Positions 9,369 through 16,701 of a stretch of 64,000 nucleotides of DNA are shown here, piece by piece. Each line of letters starts with the position of its first letter. Position 1 is the stretch's first letter. The position numbers were made by a program, and so were the translations under genes. The stretch is taken from NCBI RefSeq assembly GCF_000576305.1, contig NZ_BAVZ01000002.1:463042-527041 (forward strand), read 5' to 3'. The stretch comes from Paenibacillus pini JCM 16418. Lineage in GTDB: Bacteria > Bacillota > Bacilli > Paenibacillales > Paenibacillaceae. The notes beneath the pieces are model-generated. The model worked only from the letters and a program-made list of their open reading frames with translations. It was not told the DNA's origin and made no database searches.

Positions 9369-10730
9369 GTGAATCAATATTACTCTCAATTACTGGAAGC
9401 TATTCAAACGAAAAAAGCAGTGCTTGGCGTGGTTGGACTAGGTTACGTGGGACTACCGCTTGCCGTAGAAATGGTTAAGCAAGGATTTACGGTTATCGGT
9501 ATTGATGTGGATCCTTCAAAAATCGAGAAAATCTATCAAGGAGAATCCTATATTAACGATATTTCCTCTGAGGATTTGGCAGCCTGTGTAGCCAGCGGTC
9601 GCTTTAAACCGACGACTGACTACAGCATGATTACGGTTATTGACGCACTCAGCATCTGTGTGCCAACTCCACTTAGTGAAAATCAAGATCCAGACACTTC
9701 GTATATTAAGACCGTAGTTGACCAATTGAAACTACATATGAAGAAAGGGATTCTGATTACACTGGAAAGCACCACGTACCCAGGAACAACGGAGGAGCTA
9801 ATTCAGGATGAGATCGAAGCCATTGGCTACGAGGCAGGTAAAGACTTCTTCCTGTGCTTCTCGCCAGAACGGATTGATCCTTCGAATACACGCTTTAACA
9901 CATTCAATACACCTAAAGTAATTGGTGGGACAACCAAAGCTTGCCTTGAACTAGGAACAGCGCTCTATTCTAGATATGTGGAGAAAATAGTGCCTGTATC
10001 GACTACAAAAGTAGCAGAAATGTCTAAGCTTCTTGAAAATACATTCCGCAGTGTTAATATCGCCTTTATCAATGAAATGGCGATGATGTGTGACCGAATG
10101 GGCATTAATATTTGGGAAGTTATTGATGCAGCAGCAACGAAGCCTTTCGGATTTATGCCTTTCTATCCAGGACCAGGCATCGGTGGACACTGCATTCCGC
10201 TTGACCCCATGTACTTGTCGTGGAAAGCTAAGGGATTCCGATTCTATAGTAAATTTATCGAGCTTGCTCAATCTACGAATGATAACATGCCTTACTATGT
10301 GATCAATAAAACTTCAACGATTTTAAATGAATATGCGAAGTCGATTAAGAAATCATCTGTACTCCTGCTCGGTATGGCTTACAAATCAGATATTAGTGAT
10401 GTCCGTGAATCCCCAGGACTTGAAGTGTATGATTTGTTTAAAGAAAATGGTGCAAATGTAGATTATTACGATCCGCACGCGGTTAGTTTCCGAGACAAGC
10501 AGGGGGAAACCGTGCATAGTATAGCTTATGATATGAAGCAGTTTAATAAATACGATTGTATTGTTCTCATTACAAATCACAGCGGTCTAGACTATGGTGA
10601 AATCGCAGCGCTCGGAGTACCGATTCTGGACACACGTAATGCATTCCGCAATTATGACCTGGCTCACATTTATAAGATCGGACATTCGGTACAGCATGTT
10701 GATGAGCCGAATATTGCACTAATTGTCTAA
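9369..10730 (+). CDS. Nucleotide-sugar (UDP-glucose/UDP-GlcNAc type) 6-dehydrogenase
   Basis: It oxidises a UDP-sugar to the UDP-uronic acid with two NAD+ and supplies substrate to the glycosyltransferase upstream. Visible features are the Rossmann motif VVGLGYVGLPLA, SICVPTPL, the ESTTYPGTT segment, the catalytic cysteine in GPGIGGHCIPLDP, and the C-terminal GMAYKSDISDVRESP block. The GIGGHCIPLDP form and the overall length (453 residues) resemble WbpA/TviB-like UDP-HexNAc dehydrogenases as much as UDP-glucose dehydrogenases, so the exact substrate is open. GTG at 9369 is preferred because TGGAGG lies about 10 nt upstream. The gene overlaps the end-proximal start of the next one. Confidence 0.9.
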   Translation: MNQYYSQLLEAIQTKKAVLGVVGLGYVGLPLAVEMVKQGFTVIGIDVDPSKIEKIYQGESYINDISSEDLAACVASGRFKPTTDYSMITVIDALSICVPTPLSENQDPDTSYIKTVVDQLKLHMKKGILITLESTTYPGTTEELIQDEIEAIGYEAGKDFFLCFSPERIDPSNTRFNTFNTPKVIGGTTKACLELGTALYSRYVEKIVPVSTTKVAEMSKLLENTFRSVNIAFINEMAMMCDRMGINIWEVIDAAATKPFGFMPFYPGPGIGGHCIPLDPMYLSWKAKGFRFYSKFIELAQSTNDNMPYYVINKTSTILNEYAKSIKKSSVLLLGMAYKSDISDVRESPGLEVYDLFKENGANVDYYDPHAVSFRDKQGETVHSIAYDMKQFNKYDCIVLITNHSGLDYGEIAALGVPILDTRNAFRNYDLAHIYKIGHSVQHVDEPNIALIV

Positions 10731-11691
10731 TTCGAAGCTCAGACATGTGAAAAAAGGGAGGGAAGCTGAGAAAGTAGGTGGGATTAGGGGCAGACTTCGT
10801 ATTTTGCTGTTAGCCTGTGGGCTAGTGCTCCTAATCGTACTCTTACTATTTTTGCTTCCCAAACCTTCATCCATGGAAAAGCATAAAGCTACTTGGCTAT
10901 GGGATACCTCTATGATTGAGGACAATACGAACAGCATACTTTCTTTCTGCGAGGAGCAGGGGGTTGATGTCATCTTTTTGCAGGTTCAGAAAAAAGTGAC
11001 TTTAGATCATTATCGTAGCTTCATTACTGCTGCTACAACGAAAGGTATTTCGGTGCATGCGCTAGATGGTACGCCGGATTGGGCCTATAAGAAGAAGCGT
11101 AGTGAAGGTAATGATTTGCTGAAATGGGTCATTGATTATAATAACGGATCTGTGGACGGTGCACGCTTTACGGGTATCCAGTTCGATGTCGAGCCATATC
11201 AACTCCAGCGCTGGAAGCGAGATCAGAATGAAGTTGTTCGTGAATGGAGCGACAACATGGATAGCTGGATAGCAGAGGGAAGTAGTCATGGCTTGTACAT
11301 GAGTGCGGCAGTACCATTCTGGTTAGACGAGACTCGCGCGGCTGATGGGAGCGAAAGCTTAAGTCGCTGGATGATTCGAAAGTTCGATGCTGTAGCCGTC
11401 ATGTCTTACCGCGATAGCGGGCAGGGGATGTACGATCTGGCACGTAATGAACTGAAGCAAGCAGACAAGCTTGGTAAATCGGTATGGATTGGACTAGAGC
11501 TCGCTCGTTCGAAAGAAGGAGCACATGTAAGCTTTTTTCGCAAAGATGTGCCGATAATGGAAGAGGAAATGAAGACTGCAAACAGACTTGGCGAGGAACA
11601 TCCGTCATTTGCTGGGATAGCCGTTCATCATTATGAAGAATGGCAAAGTAAGGTGGCTTCAACGGAATCGCAAAAGCAGGATCGTAAGTGA
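10723..11691 (+). CDS. Membrane-anchored TIM-barrel-like putative glycosidase, last gene of the operon
   Basis: This 322-residue protein has an N-terminal transmembrane anchor (about residues 25-45) and an extracytoplasmic domain beginning HKATWLWDTSMIE. GIQFDVEPYQLQRW and VAVMSYRDSG recall the DxE and MxY elements of GH18-like barrels, although the full GH18 motif is absent. It shares many blocks with the protein at 30671-31558 (WLW, GISVHALDG, MSYRD), so the two are paralogues. The TTG start overlaps the dehydrogenase stop and lacks a clear ribosome binding site, so the start is uncertain. A polysaccharide-modifying role is inferred from the operon. Confidence 0.65.
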   Translation: MSNSKLRHVKKGREAEKVGGIRGRLRILLLACGLVLLIVLLLFLLPKPSSMEKHKATWLWDTSMIEDNTNSILSFCEEQGVDVIFLQVQKKVTLDHYRSFITAATTKGISVHALDGTPDWAYKKKRSEGNDLLKWVIDYNNGSVDGARFTGIQFDVEPYQLQRWKRDQNEVVREWSDNMDSWIAEGSSHGLYMSAAVPFWLDETRAADGSESLSRWMIRKFDAVAVMSYRDSGQGMYDLARNELKQADKLGKSVWIGLELARSKEGAHVSFFRKDVPIMEEEMKTANRLGEEHPSFAGIAVHHYEEWQSKVASTESQKQDRK

Positions 11692-11706
11692 TCCTACAGG
11701 GTTCCG

Positions 11707-11746
11707 AAAAGCGTGTACATGAAAACACTCATGTACACGCTTTTTT
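11707..11746 (+). terminator. Operon terminator
   Basis: AAAAGCGTGTACAT and ATGTACACGCTTTT pair around a ten-base loop, followed by a T-run. It closes the exopolysaccharide-type operon and may also act on leftward transcripts. Confidence 0.9.
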
Positions 11747-11764
11747 GCTATTCATGATCTAGAA

Positions 11765-12142
11765 TTAAGTAAGGCTTATACCCAGATAACGACTTAGCTC
11801 GGAAATCGTTTCCGCCTTGATATAAGGCCATAGCATAAAGAATCGCCGCTGGTATCCACGGCATAAATATAATGTCTGAATGCCTTGTGTCGTGCGATTT
11901 TCTTCATATATGCGAATGCCATGGACCTTCATGGCTTGCCGAATGGATGTCAGCCGAGTCATAGCTTGGTCTTGTATAATGGACAAACCACGGATGTAGA
12001 GTTCTGGCATTTTGAGGGAGAGGGTGTCCATTGTTCGCATATCCCGTTCCAGCACATCCAATAGAACGACATGAAGCACGTACTTTTTGATGAGTAGAGT
12101 ATCTTCTTCAGCAGGAGCAGGGGGTAGAGATGAAGCTTTCAT
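11765..12142 (-). CDS. Unknown 125-residue protein behind a LexA box
   Basis: I do not recognise a named family. The protein is soluble, rich in helix-forming residues, with a basic central part (LTSIRQAMKVHGIRIYEE) and an aromatic C-terminal block (LCRGYQRRFFMLWPYIK). There is no signal peptide or membrane segment. The ATG at 12142 has AAGGAAGTG upstream. A perfect GAAC-N4-GTTC operator at 12186-12198 lies 44 bp before the start, so induction by DNA damage is likely. It is a single-gene unit converging on the exopolysaccharide operon. Confidence 0.7.
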   Translation of the reverse strand: MKASSLPPAPAEEDTLLIKKYVLHVVLLDVLERDMRTMDTLSLKMPELYIRGLSIIQDQAMTRLTSIRQAMKVHGIRIYEENRTTQGIQTLYLCRGYQRRFFMLWPYIKAETISELSRYLGISLT

Positions 12143-12185
12143 CTAGGAAACACTTCCTTAAGCGGAGTCCAACAAAAATAATAAA

Positions 12186-12198
12186 CGAACGCATGTTC
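12186..12198 (-). promoter_or_regulatory. LexA (SOS) box upstream of the unknown gene
   Basis: CGAACGCATGTTC matches the LexA consensus CGAACRNRYGTTYC up to the last base covered. It lies in the 194-bp divergent region between the unknown gene and the Crp-like gene, near enough to the minus-strand promoter to act as its operator. The rest of that region (12143-12336) holds a plus-strand -10 TATAAT at 12276-12281 for the Crp-like gene. Confidence 0.75.
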
Positions 12199-12336
12199 TA
12201 TTTATATACATATTAAAGCTGAACTATTCTTGCAGGCAAGAGGTTAATATTTGGAAGTGAGGAAATTCCTTCTGTTATAATAGAAGAAACCAATGATACG
12301 GAATGGGAAGCACCTCAACATAAAGGAGAATAACCT

Positions 12337-12834
12337 ATGATTCTGCACAAGGGAGAGACTTTATTCAGGCAAGGAGACAGTGGGGAATATTTATATCACA
12401 TCAAGAGCGGATTGTTTAAAGTGACAAGACTACATGAGAATGGAAATATGGTTTTATTTAATATCTTATATGCCGGCGAGACAGTCCCGCATCATTCACT
12501 CATTACTCCAAAAGAGGCACATGGTACGGCTATTGCTTTGATGCGTAGCGAAGTAGAGAAAATACCCGCGGAGGATTGGTATCGTGAGCTTCGTGAGGAT
12601 CCGAAGAAACCACTGGAAATTGCACTTCTCCTTCAGGAGAAAGTAAGGTTTATGCAGCAACGATTGGATCATCTCACAGTCGGAACACCCGCAGAACGTT
12701 TGGAGCTGCTCTCCGAATGGCTAAATGATTATTCGCATGGTGTCCAAGTTACGGATCTGCTAACACAGGAGGAAATTGGACAACTGATTGGCGTCAGGCG
12801 TGAGACCATAAATCGGCTGCTGAGGGGGCATTAA
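12337..12834 (+). CDS. Crp/Fnr-family transcriptional regulator
   Basis: This 165-residue protein has a cyclic-nucleotide-binding-like beta-roll (GETLFRQGDSGEYLYHIKSGLFKV), a long dimerisation helix and a C-terminal winged helix with the recognition segment LTQEEIGQLIGVRRETINRLL. It is short for the family, ending directly after the recognition helix, and has no cysteine cluster, so it is not an Fe-S Fnr. The effector is unknown. AAGGAG precedes the ATG. The neighbouring flavohaemoglobin gene is convergent, so this need not be its regulator. Confidence 0.85.
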   Translation: MILHKGETLFRQGDSGEYLYHIKSGLFKVTRLHENGNMVLFNILYAGETVPHHSLITPKEAHGTAIALMRSEVEKIPAEDWYRELREDPKKPLEIALLLQEKVRFMQQRLDHLTVGTPAERLELLSEWLNDYSHGVQVTDLLTQEEIGQLIGVRRETINRLLRGH

Positions 12835-12835
12835 T

Positions 12836-12990
12836 TTGTTGCATCATGTAGAGATTAATGTATCTGGTCATCCATGTTGAAGCAAAAAGGGGTATCTATC
12901 CTATATGCGGACAGATACCCCTTTGCAGGTGGACCGGATCATTATGCTGTGTTCTTTGAGGATCCGGACCGTATAAAAGTAGAAATCGTA
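12836..12990 (+). pseudogene. Remnants of a glyoxalase/VOC-family gene
   Basis: A short frame from TTG at 12839 reads LHHVEINVSGHPC and stops, which resembles the N-terminus of VOC proteins (HHVEINVSD). Shortly after, in another frame from 12919, the sequence reads GGPDHYAVFFEDPDRIKVEIV, which resembles the VOC C-terminus including the metal-ligand glutamate. The middle of the gene is missing and replaced by about 40 bp holding a hairpin. This looks like an internal deletion of a small dioxygenase/glyoxalase-like gene. Confidence 0.55.
12884..12925 (-). terminator. Hairpin terminator downstream of hmp
   Basis: AAAGGGGTATCT and AGATACCCCTTT form a 12-bp perfect stem that extends through one mismatch. 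On the minus strand it is followed by five T residues, so it suits termination of hmp. It is located inside the VOC gene remnant. Confidence 0.75.
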
Positions 12991-12995
12991 AGTGA

Positions 12996-14201
12996 CTATG
13001 CTTCTAAGCTATCGGCAGGACCGAAAAACTCATAGTGAATTCGTTCAGCAGGCACGCCTAGTTCCTGCAAAGCATGATTTACAGCGCGCATAAACGATAC
13101 CGGACCGCAGAAATAAAAGTCAGCTTCAGGTGACACAATTTCCTGTAGCCATGCGAGATCGATATAACCTGTTTTATGACTAATGTCATTCTCGCGTGGT
13201 AGTTCATAACATAAATATGATTTCATATGTGGATGGGATGCATCCAATTGTTCGATATGCTCTTTCATCGCGTGGACTCCGCCATGAATTGCAGCATGGA
13301 TGAACGTCACGTCACGATCGGGCTGTTCTTTTAGAATCGTTTCAAGCATACTTACCATCGGAGTAATACCGACACCACCACTTAGAAGAACTACAGGGAT
13401 GTCTTTACTTTGGTCGAGAGTAAATGATCCAGCAGGAGCACTGACTTCAACGATGTCTCCTTCATTTAAAGAATCATGTAAATAAGTAGATACAATGCCG
13501 GCTGGTTTATCTGCTAAAGCCGCTTCCTTCTTCACGGTAATCCGATAACTCGAATCTCCGGCTGCCTTGGACAGGCTGTAATGACGAATATGTGTATACT
13601 CTTCGCCTTCAGGTTTAACACGTACAGTAATGTATTGTCCGGGAAGATAAGTTGCAATGGCTTTACCATCTTGTGGCTTCAAATAGAAGGACGTGATAAC
13701 ATCACTTTCCTTCACTTTTTTATCAACAACAAATTTACGGAATCCCAGCCATCCTCCTGGAATGTTTTCAACTGTCTCATACATATCTGCCTCGACACCA
13801 ATAAAAGCGTCAGCGATAATGCCGTAAGCCTCAGCCCACGCATTTAGAATTTCAGGAGTAGCCGCATCACCCAATACTTGCTTCATTGCTGCGAGTAACG
13901 TTTCCCCAACAATAGGGTAATGTTCGGGCTGGATATTTAGCGCACGGTGTTTCTCGCTGATTTGCTTCACAACAGGTAATATGGCTTCTAGATTATCAAT
14001 ATGAACAGCAGCAGCATAAACCGTGTTTGCGAGTGCTTGAGGTTGTTTGCCTTGACGTTGATTTACATGGTTGAAAATATTTAGTAACTCTGGATGGTTG
14101 TCAAACAACATTTGATAAAAAGTAGTTGTAATGGCTTGTCCATGAACTTCTAATACGGGAACGGTAGATTTAATGATGTCTATAGTCTTAGATGTAAGCA
14201 T
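12996..14201 (-). CDS. hmp: Flavohaemoprotein (nitric oxide dioxygenase)
   Basis: Hmp converts nitric oxide and O2 to nitrate using NAD(P)H, FAD and haem in the cytoplasm. The 401 residues comprise a globin domain (1-about 140, proximal His in EKHRALNIQPEHY), an FAD-binding barrel with RHYSLSKA, and an NAD-binding domain with LLSGGVGITPM and FYFCGP, ending YEFFGP. Length and order are normal. Two perfect Fnr-type boxes lie upstream, one centred 41.5 bp before the predicted start of transcription, so anaerobic/nitrosative control is likely. A minus-strand -10 TATACT is at 14260-14255. Confidence 0.97.
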   Translation of the reverse strand: MLTSKTIDIIKSTVPVLEVHGQAITTTFYQMLFDNHPELLNIFNHVNQRQGKQPQALANTVYAAAVHIDNLEAILPVVKQISEKHRALNIQPEHYPIVGETLLAAMKQVLGDAATPEILNAWAEAYGIIADAFIGVEADMYETVENIPGGWLGFRKFVVDKKVKESDVITSFYLKPQDGKAIATYLPGQYITVRVKPEGEEYTHIRHYSLSKAAGDSSYRITVKKEAALADKPAGIVSTYLHDSLNEGDIVEVSAPAGSFTLDQSKDIPVVLLSGGVGITPMVSMLETILKEQPDRDVTFIHAAIHGGVHAMKEHIEQLDASHPHMKSYLCYELPRENDISHKTGYIDLAWLQEIVSPEADFYFCGPVSFMRAVNHALQELGVPAERIHYEFFGPADSLEA

Positions 14202-14281
14202 GTCTCTTTCCCTCTTTCATATGTGTGAATTGTTAAATTCGTTCTTTCTTATTCAGTATAAGAAGAGGACGAAATTGTAAT

Positions 14282-14297
14282 TGTGATTCTAGTCACA
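14282..14297 (-). promoter_or_regulatory. Fnr box proximal to hmp
   Basis: TGTGATTCTAGTCACA is a perfect TGTGA-N6-TCACA dyad. Its centre (14289.5) is about 41.5 bp upstream of the start expected from the -10 TATACT at 14260-14255, the classical class II activation position. Confidence 0.8.
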
Positions 14298-14332
14298 GGA
14301 ATCATTGCGAATATGTGAACATCAGAAATAGC

Positions 14333-14348
14333 TGTGATTTCGTTCACA
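14333..14348 (-). promoter_or_regulatory. Second, distal Fnr box upstream of hmp
   Basis: TGTGATTTCGTTCACA is a second perfect TGTGA-N6-TCACA dyad, centred 51 bp from the first and near -92.5. Two perfect sites at these distances fit tandem class I plus class II activation. Confidence 0.75.
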
Positions 14349-14540
14349 TCCTAGTCAAAATGTAGATTAAGATCATCAACATTATGGAAGTGAAGGTGTA
14401 TTCTGGATTAGAACAGGCATTCTTGTCTGGTGATAAACATTATTTTTTTGAATTTTAATTAGGGCTGCTGTTTAGCAGGCAAGTATGTTGTGGTATAATA
14501 AATGTAGAACTTATCTAAAAACGGAAAGGATCAGGATACC

Positions 14541-14606
14541 ATGTGTCCCCGAAGGAACACTCCCCAAAGGACGATTTGGAAACGTTATGATCTCTCTTAC
14601 ACATAG
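14541..14606 (+). CDS. Putative 21-residue leader peptide of a translational attenuator
   Basis: An ATG at 14541 with AAGGATCAGGA upstream opens a 22-codon frame starting MCPRRNTPQRT and ending DLSYT-stop (TAG 14604-14606). It is basic and proline-containing, as many stalling peptides are. A promoter with TATAAT near 14494 is placed to transcribe it. The stop codon abuts the first strand of a strong RNA stem whose alternative pairings lead to the ribosome binding site of the YitT gene, as in erm leaders. No inducer can be read from the sequence. Confidence 0.5.
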   Translation: MCPRRNTPQRTIWKRYDLSYT

Positions 14607-14753
14607 CTTCCCTCGTAGAGCAACGTCGGATATTTAGGACGTAAGGCAAACTCTACGAGAGAAGGAAGCTTAAATGCGAAGGACCCAGTCCTGCAAGTGT
14701 TCGACTTCTCGTAGTTGTTTGTCTTATTTCGACAACTAACTACGATAAGAGGG
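14605..14753 (+). promoter_or_regulatory. Putative erm-like translational attenuator upstream of the YitT gene
   Basis: Four segments can pair in alternative ways. S1 (14605-14620, AGCTTCCCTCGTAGAG) pairs with S2 (14651-14670, CTCTACGAG and GGAAGCT) in 16 bp with a four-base bulge. S2 can instead pair with S3 (CTACGAGA 14653-14660 with TCTCGTAG 14707-14714). S3 (14705-14723) pairs with S4 (14731-14749; GACAA, AACTACGA, AAG) around a seven-base loop. S4 runs into AAGAGGG, the ribosome binding site of the ATG at 14762. There is no T-run, so control would be translational. No known riboswitch consensus was recognised. Confidence 0.55.
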
Positions 14754-14761
14754 AAACTTGT

Positions 14762-15454
14762 ATGAGAAAGAAAGACCATATTTTGTCACTGTTGCCAACG
14801 ACTGCTGTTATGATTTTTGGAACATTTTTACTAGCGTTTGCGTATTATCACATCAATTTTCAGAATCATTTGTCTGAGGGCGGATTTGTTGGATTATCCC
14901 TGCTTGGAAAGTATGTTCTGGGTTTAAACCCGGCGCTAACCATGCTGTTGCTTGATATCCCAGTCATCCTGATTGCTATGTTTCTGAAGGGCCGTAAATT
15001 TATTGTGAATACTTTGATTGCCACGTTGTCCTTTTCTATTTTTTACGGTTTGCTGGAACGTTATTCAGTATTGGTAATTGATCTTCATGATAATTTACTT
15101 CTTGCAGCTATTTTATCAGGTTTGGTAACGGGATTTGCCACAGGTTTGGTTCTGCGTTTTGGCGGGGCTACCGGCGGTGATGATATTCTTTCCATTCTGA
15201 TCAGTAAATGTACGAGGTTAAAAGTGGGTACTGTATTTATTTTGATGGATGCAGCCGTGCTGCTGATATCTCTGTTCTATCTGCCGCTTCAAGAAACATT
15301 ATTTACTATTCTAGCGGTAAGTATTGCAGGTAAAACCATCACATATACGTTAGCGTTTCGTAGTAAAAAGACTACCGAAACCGCACCACTCAAACCGGTT
15401 GATTCCAAAACCGTTACCACCACGCCGATTCATTCGGTACGGAGTGTTCACTAG
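14762..15454 (+). CDS. YitT-family (DUF161) membrane protein
   Basis: This 230-residue integral membrane protein has about five to six hydrophobic helices. The repeated glycine-rich elements LSEGGFVGLSLL and RFGGATGGDDILS are typical of the YitT/YczE family, whose transport function is not established. It lacks the C-terminal DUF2179 domain of longer members and instead ends in a Thr/Pro-rich polar tail (about 200-230). ATG at 14762 has AAGAGGG 8 nt upstream, the segment that the leader hairpin partly occludes. It is a single-gene unit closed by a terminator at 15476-15522. Confidence 0.85.
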   Translation: MRKKDHILSLLPTTAVMIFGTFLLAFAYYHINFQNHLSEGGFVGLSLLGKYVLGLNPALTMLLLDIPVILIAMFLKGRKFIVNTLIATLSFSIFYGLLERYSVLVIDLHDNLLLAAILSGLVTGFATGLVLRFGGATGGDDILSILISKCTRLKVGTVFILMDAAVLLISLFYLPLQETLFTILAVSIAGKTITYTLAFRSKKTTETAPLKPVDSKTVTTTPIHSVRSVH

Positions 15455-15475
15455 TGATATACGATGTAATCGTTA

Positions 15476-15522
15476 AATAACCGCCAGATTCCTTCACCTA
15501 TAAGGAGTCTGGCGGTTATTTT
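15476..15522 (+). terminator. Terminator after the YitT gene
   Basis: AATAACCGCCAGATTCCTT and AAGGAGTCTGGCGGTTATT form a long stem with one internal mismatch, followed by TTTTG. Confidence 0.88.
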
Positions 15523-15549
15523 GTGCACAAATATAGTAGTAGAGCTTTG

Positions 15550-15732
15550 TTATTCCTTTGCTGCAGGATGATCTTCATCCCATTTCTCGGCTTGAGAAGT
15601 ACCGATGGCAATGGCACGCCCTTCCTCATAGCCTTCATCTAGTAGTGCATTTGCAATCTCGATAGCTTTGTTACGAATTCTTGGCTTTAGATTCTTCATT
15701 GATACGGGATAGTCTTGTTTGTTCCATGGCAT
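15550..15732 (-). CDS. Small conserved protein, YdaT-like
   Basis: The 60-residue product starts MPWNKQDYPVSMKNL and contains RNKAIEIANALLDEGYEEGRAIAIGTSQAEKW, a conserved block I associate with Bacillus YdaT-type proteins of unknown function. Two adjacent ATG codons follow GGAGGG; the second (15732) has the better spacing and matches the usual family start. It is acidic at the C-terminus and soluble. Confidence 0.75.
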   Translation of the reverse strand: MPWNKQDYPVSMKNLKPRIRNKAIEIANALLDEGYEEGRAIAIGTSQAEKWDEDHPAAKE

Positions 15733-15888
15733 CATGTATCCCTCCAGTACATTCATTTTAGGTCTATTTATTATTACCCTGTCAGTTCCTAATCAAACGA
15801 AGCCTGCCACACCTTCTCTTGCAGTTTAGGGAGGTTGGGTTATAATGGGAAAATAATTCAAACGTTTTAGACGTAGGAGGAACAACAT

Positions 15889-16680
15889 GTGATCCAGTTC
15901 GCTATGATTATTGCTTTTACCATGGTCATTCATACCGTAGATAGCCTGTCCTATGCGATTCGGCTTGGCGGACTAAGGTCGCGCCGGATTACACTTGCAT
16001 TATCGCTAGCGGGTTTGCTCGTATTGATTTCTCGCACTTCGAATATTGCGCAAGGGCCCATGGTTGGTCATATGGTAGACGGGGCTTTGAAGACGTCCGG
16101 ATTTCATTTAGAATTTAAATTACATATGATTCTTGTAGCTGCAACACTTGGAACTTTAATAGCCATGGTCCTGTTCCCAAGTATGGTACGTTTATGCTCA
16201 CGGATGGTTGTTCATCTCGAAGCTGCTGGATCAATACCTAAAATGCTTAAAAATTCGGCGAATAAAAGGTTGCTGAAAAATGCACTCACGTATATAAAAT
16301 GGCCCAACTTACAAATGTTTAAAACATTATTTACGGGACGTTTGCCGCGTAGGCTTATGGTGCTGAACATGGTTGTAACGGCAATCTATACGGTTGGGGT
16401 ATTATCAGCACTGTATGCCGCATATCTGTGGCCTGCTGACCGATTGAGCGCATCTACTTCTTCCGGTCTAATTAACGGACTTGCAACGATTTTGCTTACA
16501 CTGCTGATTGATCCACGGATTGCGCTACTCTCGGACCGCACGTTACGCGGGCAAGCTAAACTTGGACAGATGAACCAAGTATTCGGTTTGATGATGGTAT
16601 CGCGTTGCATGGGTACAATGATGGCTCAGCTATTGCTGGTGCCTTGTGCTTACTGGATTGGATGGATGGTAGCAAGCTAA
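15889..16680 (+). CDS. amj: Lipid II flippase, Amj family
   Basis: Amj moves lipid II across the membrane and is an alternative to MurJ in Bacillus. The 263-residue polytopic protein has the family start (HTVDSLSYAIRLGGLRSRRI) and the matching length (about 265-270), with RTSNIAQGP and a C-terminal NQVFGLMMVSRCMGTMMAQ. GTG at 15889 follows AGGAGG (15875-15880). An overlapping ATG at 15887 is followed directly by TGA and is not the start. It is monocistronic, ending at a bidirectional terminator shared with msrAB. Confidence 0.9.
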   Translation: MIQFAMIIAFTMVIHTVDSLSYAIRLGGLRSRRITLALSLAGLLVLISRTSNIAQGPMVGHMVDGALKTSGFHLEFKLHMILVAATLGTLIAMVLFPSMVRLCSRMVVHLEAAGSIPKMLKNSANKRLLKNALTYIKWPNLQMFKTLFTGRLPRRLMVLNMVVTAIYTVGVLSALYAAYLWPADRLSASTSSGLINGLATILLTLLIDPRIALLSDRTLRGQAKLGQMNQVFGLMMVSRCMGTMMAQLLLVPCAYWIGWMVAS

Positions 16681-16701
16681 TTGAATTCGATTTGTGAAAA
16701 G

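Noticed and set aside
14490..14764. Known riboswitch (guanidine-I/ykkC, which controls yxkD-type YitT genes, or T-box) upstream of the YitT gene
   Set aside because: None of the conserved motifs of these classes is present, while a coding leader and alternating stems are.
15887..15892. ATG immediately followed by TGA at the amj start as a minimal upstream frame
   Set aside because: Most likely incidental overlap with the GTG start; spacing to AGGAGG favours the GTG.
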